A stretch of DNA of 30,873 bases. Origin: a virus. Shown here piece by piece: positions 29,341 to 30,873 of the stretch. Made by a program: the position numbers and the translations under genes. Each line of letters starts with the position of its first letter. Within the stretch, counting starts at the first letter, position 1. Under the pieces are notes generated by a model. The model saw only the letters and a list, made by a program, of their open reading frames with translations, was not told the origin of the DNA and ran no database searches. Location: IMG/VR virus record IMGVR_UViG_3300026078_000071, positions 1-30,873 of that record; one strand, given 5' to 3'.

Positions 29341-29897
29341 CCGACCAACTGACGCTCCGCGTTGCGCTGGAGCTTGCCGAGCAAGAGGCGCTTGTCCGCG
29401 AATGGTACAAGGACAGCGAAGGCGTGGGGACGTGGTCGATCGGGATCACCGATGCGTCGGGCCACGATGTCGATCGGTACAAGGACAATCCCCAGCCGAT
29501 TGAACGGTGCCTGGAGGTTTACGTCTGGCTGCTCCGGACGAAATACATCCCCGACGTGCTGCGCGCGTTCACAGGCCGATCGTTGACCGAAAGCCAGTTC
29601 GCCGCAGCGCTGTCGTTCCACTACAATACCGGCGCGATCAATCGTACCGATTGGGTCGTGCTGTGGCGGCAGGGCAAGATCGCGGCAGCTCGGACCTTCC
29701 TCGAAACGCATTATCTGAACGGCGGCGACCTAACCAAGCGGCGAGACGCCGAAGCCGCGCTATTCTTTGACGGCGTGTGGTCGCAGACGGGAGAGATCAC
29801 GGTATGGCCGGTGAAGAAGCCGAGCTACACGCCGGATTGGTCGCATCCGCAGCGCGTCGATATCTCCGGCGATATGGCGAAGGCGTTGGCGCCATGA
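29337..29897 (+). CDS. Phage lysozyme (T4 type, GH24)
   Basis: The 186-residue endolysin aligns by eye with T4 lysozyme: E17, then YKDSEGVGTWSIGIT with D26 and T32, matching the E-8-D-5-T catalytic triad of E11, D20 and T26. SLTESQFAAALSFHYNTGAINR is the following core helix. It cuts the glycan backbone between NAM and NAG. There is no N-terminal signal or anchor, so it needs the holin for release. Start ATG 29337 overlaps the preceding gene (ATGA). Confidence 0.95.
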   Translation: MTDQLTLRVALELAEQEALVREWYKDSEGVGTWSIGITDASGHDVDRYKDNPQPIERCLEVYVWLLRTKYIPDVLRAFTGRSLTESQFAAALSFHYNTGAINRTDWVVLWRQGKIAAARTFLETHYLNGGDLTKRRDAEAALFFDGVWSQTGEITVWPVKKPSYTPDWSHPQRVDISGDMAKALAP

Positions 29898-30238
29898 AGC
29901 TCCCCGGCTGGCCCCCACGCGATCTACGCGCCTTCGTGGCCCTTGCCGCGTCGATCGGCGGCGCGATGGTGCTGACGGCGCTACTAGGCTGGATCATCCG
30001 CATATTCCAGAACTGGCATATCGCCGATCCATTGGCGAACATAGCCTATGGCCTGCTTGCTATCATCGGGATCATCCTCATGTCGCTGGGGCTAGCGATC
30101 AACCGGCGATCGGTGAAGGCGTCCGGGCTTGGCTTCTCGCTGGACGCGACCGGAGGTGACGACAGCACGCCCACGGTGACGACCACCACGACCACAGCGG
30201 TGGCGACGCCGGCCACGACAACGACGGAGACGATCTGA
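29894..30238 (+). CDS. Putative two-TM holin
   Basis: ATG 29894 overlaps the lysozyme stop; 114 residues. Two membrane segments, about 12-37 (FVALAASIGGAMVLTALLGWII) and 48-70 (ANIAYGLLAIIGIILMSLGLAI), are followed by a basic stretch and an unusual Thr-rich tail (TVTTTTTTAVATPATTTTETI, residues 94-114). Topology and place right after lysozyme fit a class II holin or antiholin. The Thr tail is encoded by ACC/ACG-type repeats, so it could be length-variable. No specific holin family recognised. Confidence 0.7.
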   Translation: MKLPGWPPRDLRAFVALAASIGGAMVLTALLGWIIRIFQNWHIADPLANIAYGLLAIIGIILMSLGLAINRRSVKASGLGFSLDATGGDDSTPTVTTTTTTAVATPATTTTETI

Positions 30239-30564
30239 TGTTCGGACTCGACAAGACCGCAACGCGCATCATCGCCGCATTGGCGGCGTGCGCTCTTCTC
30301 GCGCTCATCTTCGCCGTTGTGTCGTGTCATCATGCCAGCACGACTACCAGCGTCGTCAAGGCCACCGCGCGCAACGACGCGGCGAAGGATCAAGCCTCGA
30401 TCGAACGAGGCAACGACACAGCAGCAATCTCGAACAGCCAACAGGAACGAACCGATGCGATCAAATCCGCTCCCAAGGGAGAGACTGGCCCTGCTACTCA
30501 TGCTCTCAATTGTGCCCGTTGGGTGCGCGCCAACCCTGGCAAAGCTAAACCCGCCGGTTGCTGA
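30238..30564 (+). CDS. Inner-membrane spanin (Rz-like)
   Basis: A 108-residue protein with a single N-terminal membrane segment (residues 10-29, RIIAALAACALLALIFAVVSC) and a periplasmic helical part rich in Asp, Ser and Gln (TARNDAAKDQASIERGNDTAAISNSQQERTD). This N-in signal-anchor plus helix is the i-spanin layout. It overlaps the holin stop by one base, and its 3' third contains the whole beginning of the o-spanin gene in a different frame, as in lambda Rz/Rz1. The two spanins join to fuse inner and outer membranes at the end of lysis. Confidence 0.82.
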   Translation: MFGLDKTATRIIAALAACALLALIFAVVSCHHASTTTSVVKATARNDAAKDQASIERGNDTAAISNSQQERTDAIKSAPKGETGPATHALNCARWVRANPGKAKPAGC

Positions 30565-30742
30565 CCTCGCCGTCGAGAAAAAGCCTGTGATGCCCGTAGA
30601 GGCGGTTACAGACGATACGGCGGCGGCTCAGTACAGCAGCGACGTTGAGGGCTGGGGGGATAGAGGTTGGGCCGCTATTGCTCGTCTCTGTCGCTGGGCG
30701 CAGGCGAACAAGATGCCGCACCCGGATTGCCCAGCTCCCTAA
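30455..30742 (+). CDS. Outer-membrane spanin (Rz1-like lipoprotein)
   Basis: ATG 30455 with AGGAA upstream opens a 95-residue frame overlapping the i-spanin gene by 110 bases in another frame. The signal reads MRSNPLPRERLALLLMLSIV followed by PVGC, making C24 the likely lipidated cysteine; the lipobox is weakened because -3 is Pro rather than Leu. The mature part is Pro-rich at first (LAKLNPPVADLAVEKKPVMP) and later contains WGDRGWAAIARLCRWAQANK. Overlap, lipoprotein signal and position make this the o-spanin. It is longer than lambda Rz1 (60 aa). Confidence 0.82.
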   Translation: MRSNPLPRERLALLLMLSIVPVGCAPTLAKLNPPVADLAVEKKPVMPVEAVTDDTAAAQYSSDVEGWGDRGWAAIARLCRWAQANKMPHPDCPAP

Positions 30743-30793
30743 TTTACCGTGGACACGAGGCAAGTAACGACTCAAGCAGAATGCCCACGGCAG

Positions 30794-30873
30794 CTAGGGG
30801 TTAGAGCGGGCGATTCCCAACATGTCCAGCGTGGCCGCTACCTTCTCACCAAGTCTAACAGCGTAGTAGATAT
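30794..30873 (-). CDS. Partial minus-strand gene end at the right edge
   Basis: The last 25 codons and TAG (30794-30796) of a minus-strand gene entering from the right edge: IYYAVRLGEKVAATLDMLGI then ARSNP-stop. The residue pattern looks like a real amphipathic C-terminal helix, not chance. It could be a phage gene (for example the end of the leftward operon if the genome is circular) or host DNA flanking a prophage. Too little for a family. The 51 bases between it and the o-spanin hold a CCGTGG/CCACGG inverted repeat (30747-30752, 30785-30790) with a 32-base gap, too loose to call a terminator. Confidence 0.4.
   Translation of the reverse strand, partial: IYYAVRLGEKVAATLDMLGIARSNP

Noticed and set aside
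30747-30790. CCGTGG/CCACGG inverted repeat as a terminator
   Set aside because: The 32-base spacing and lack of a T-tract do not support an intrinsic terminator.
1-30873. CRISPR array, tRNA, insertion sequence or retron/defence island
   Set aside because: No spaced repeats, tRNA-like folds, transposase motifs, reverse transcriptase or typical defence-nuclease signatures were seen on either strand.

Overview
The window is most of the genome of a temperate, podovirus-type tailed phage or prophage. High GC, the protein families present and close gene packing suggest an alphaproteobacterial host, probably a sphingomonad; that host assignment is inference from composition and familiarity, not a database result. 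No rRNA, tRNA, CRISPR array or insertion sequence was seen. No integrase lies inside the window, and both ends cut through genes.

Layout. (1) 1-2952, minus strand: a leftward early operon of small, mostly 4-bp-overlapping genes (two zinc-knuckle proteins, a Lar-like anti-restriction protein, several unknowns) leading into an ERF single-strand annealing protein and the start of a YqaJ-type exonuclease. (2) 2988-3962: a lambda-like immunity region. A LexA/CI-type S24 repressor (minus) and a Cro-like HTH protein (plus) are divergent, and three near-identical 17-bp palindromes (consensus WATCCG-N5-CGGATW) sit in two promoters, PL with a perfect TTGACA box and PR with a TATTAT box. (3) 3959-9421, plus: rightward early operon with small unknown genes, a solitary beta-class DNA methyltransferase, RusA-like resolvase, a DUF1376 protein and a T7 gp4-like primase-helicase whose zinc-binding domain lies in another reading frame. 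(4) 9436-9999: a NusG/RfaH-like protein at the early/late boundary, a good candidate for a late antiterminator. (5) 10195-24867: DNA packaging and virion genes, in the order TerS, TerL, P22-type portal, scaffold, N4-gp56-type capsid, small head proteins, a strong intrinsic terminator, P22 gp4- and gp10-like connector/plug proteins, a GNAT acetyltransferase, and three ejection-type proteins. (6) 25009-27965: three receptor-binding or tail-fibre proteins, the last with LamG and Ig-like domains. (7) 27907-28950, minus: a GT87-type membrane glycosyltransferase, convergent with the last fibre gene and a probable lysogenic-conversion gene. (8) 29032-30742, plus: lysis cassette with an XhlA-like coiled-coil/membrane protein, T4-type lysozyme, two-TM holin candidate, and overlapping inner- and outer-membrane spanins. 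A minus-strand gene end enters from the right edge.

How it fits together: the repressor holds PL and PR through matching operators; induction turns on recombination genes leftward and replication genes rightward; the NusG-like protein probably lets polymerase run into the late operon; and the glycosyltransferase may alter the host surface glycan that the adjacent fibres recognise. The features most worth testing are the operator set, the split primase zinc domain, the phage NusG paralog and the fibre/glycosyltransferase pair.
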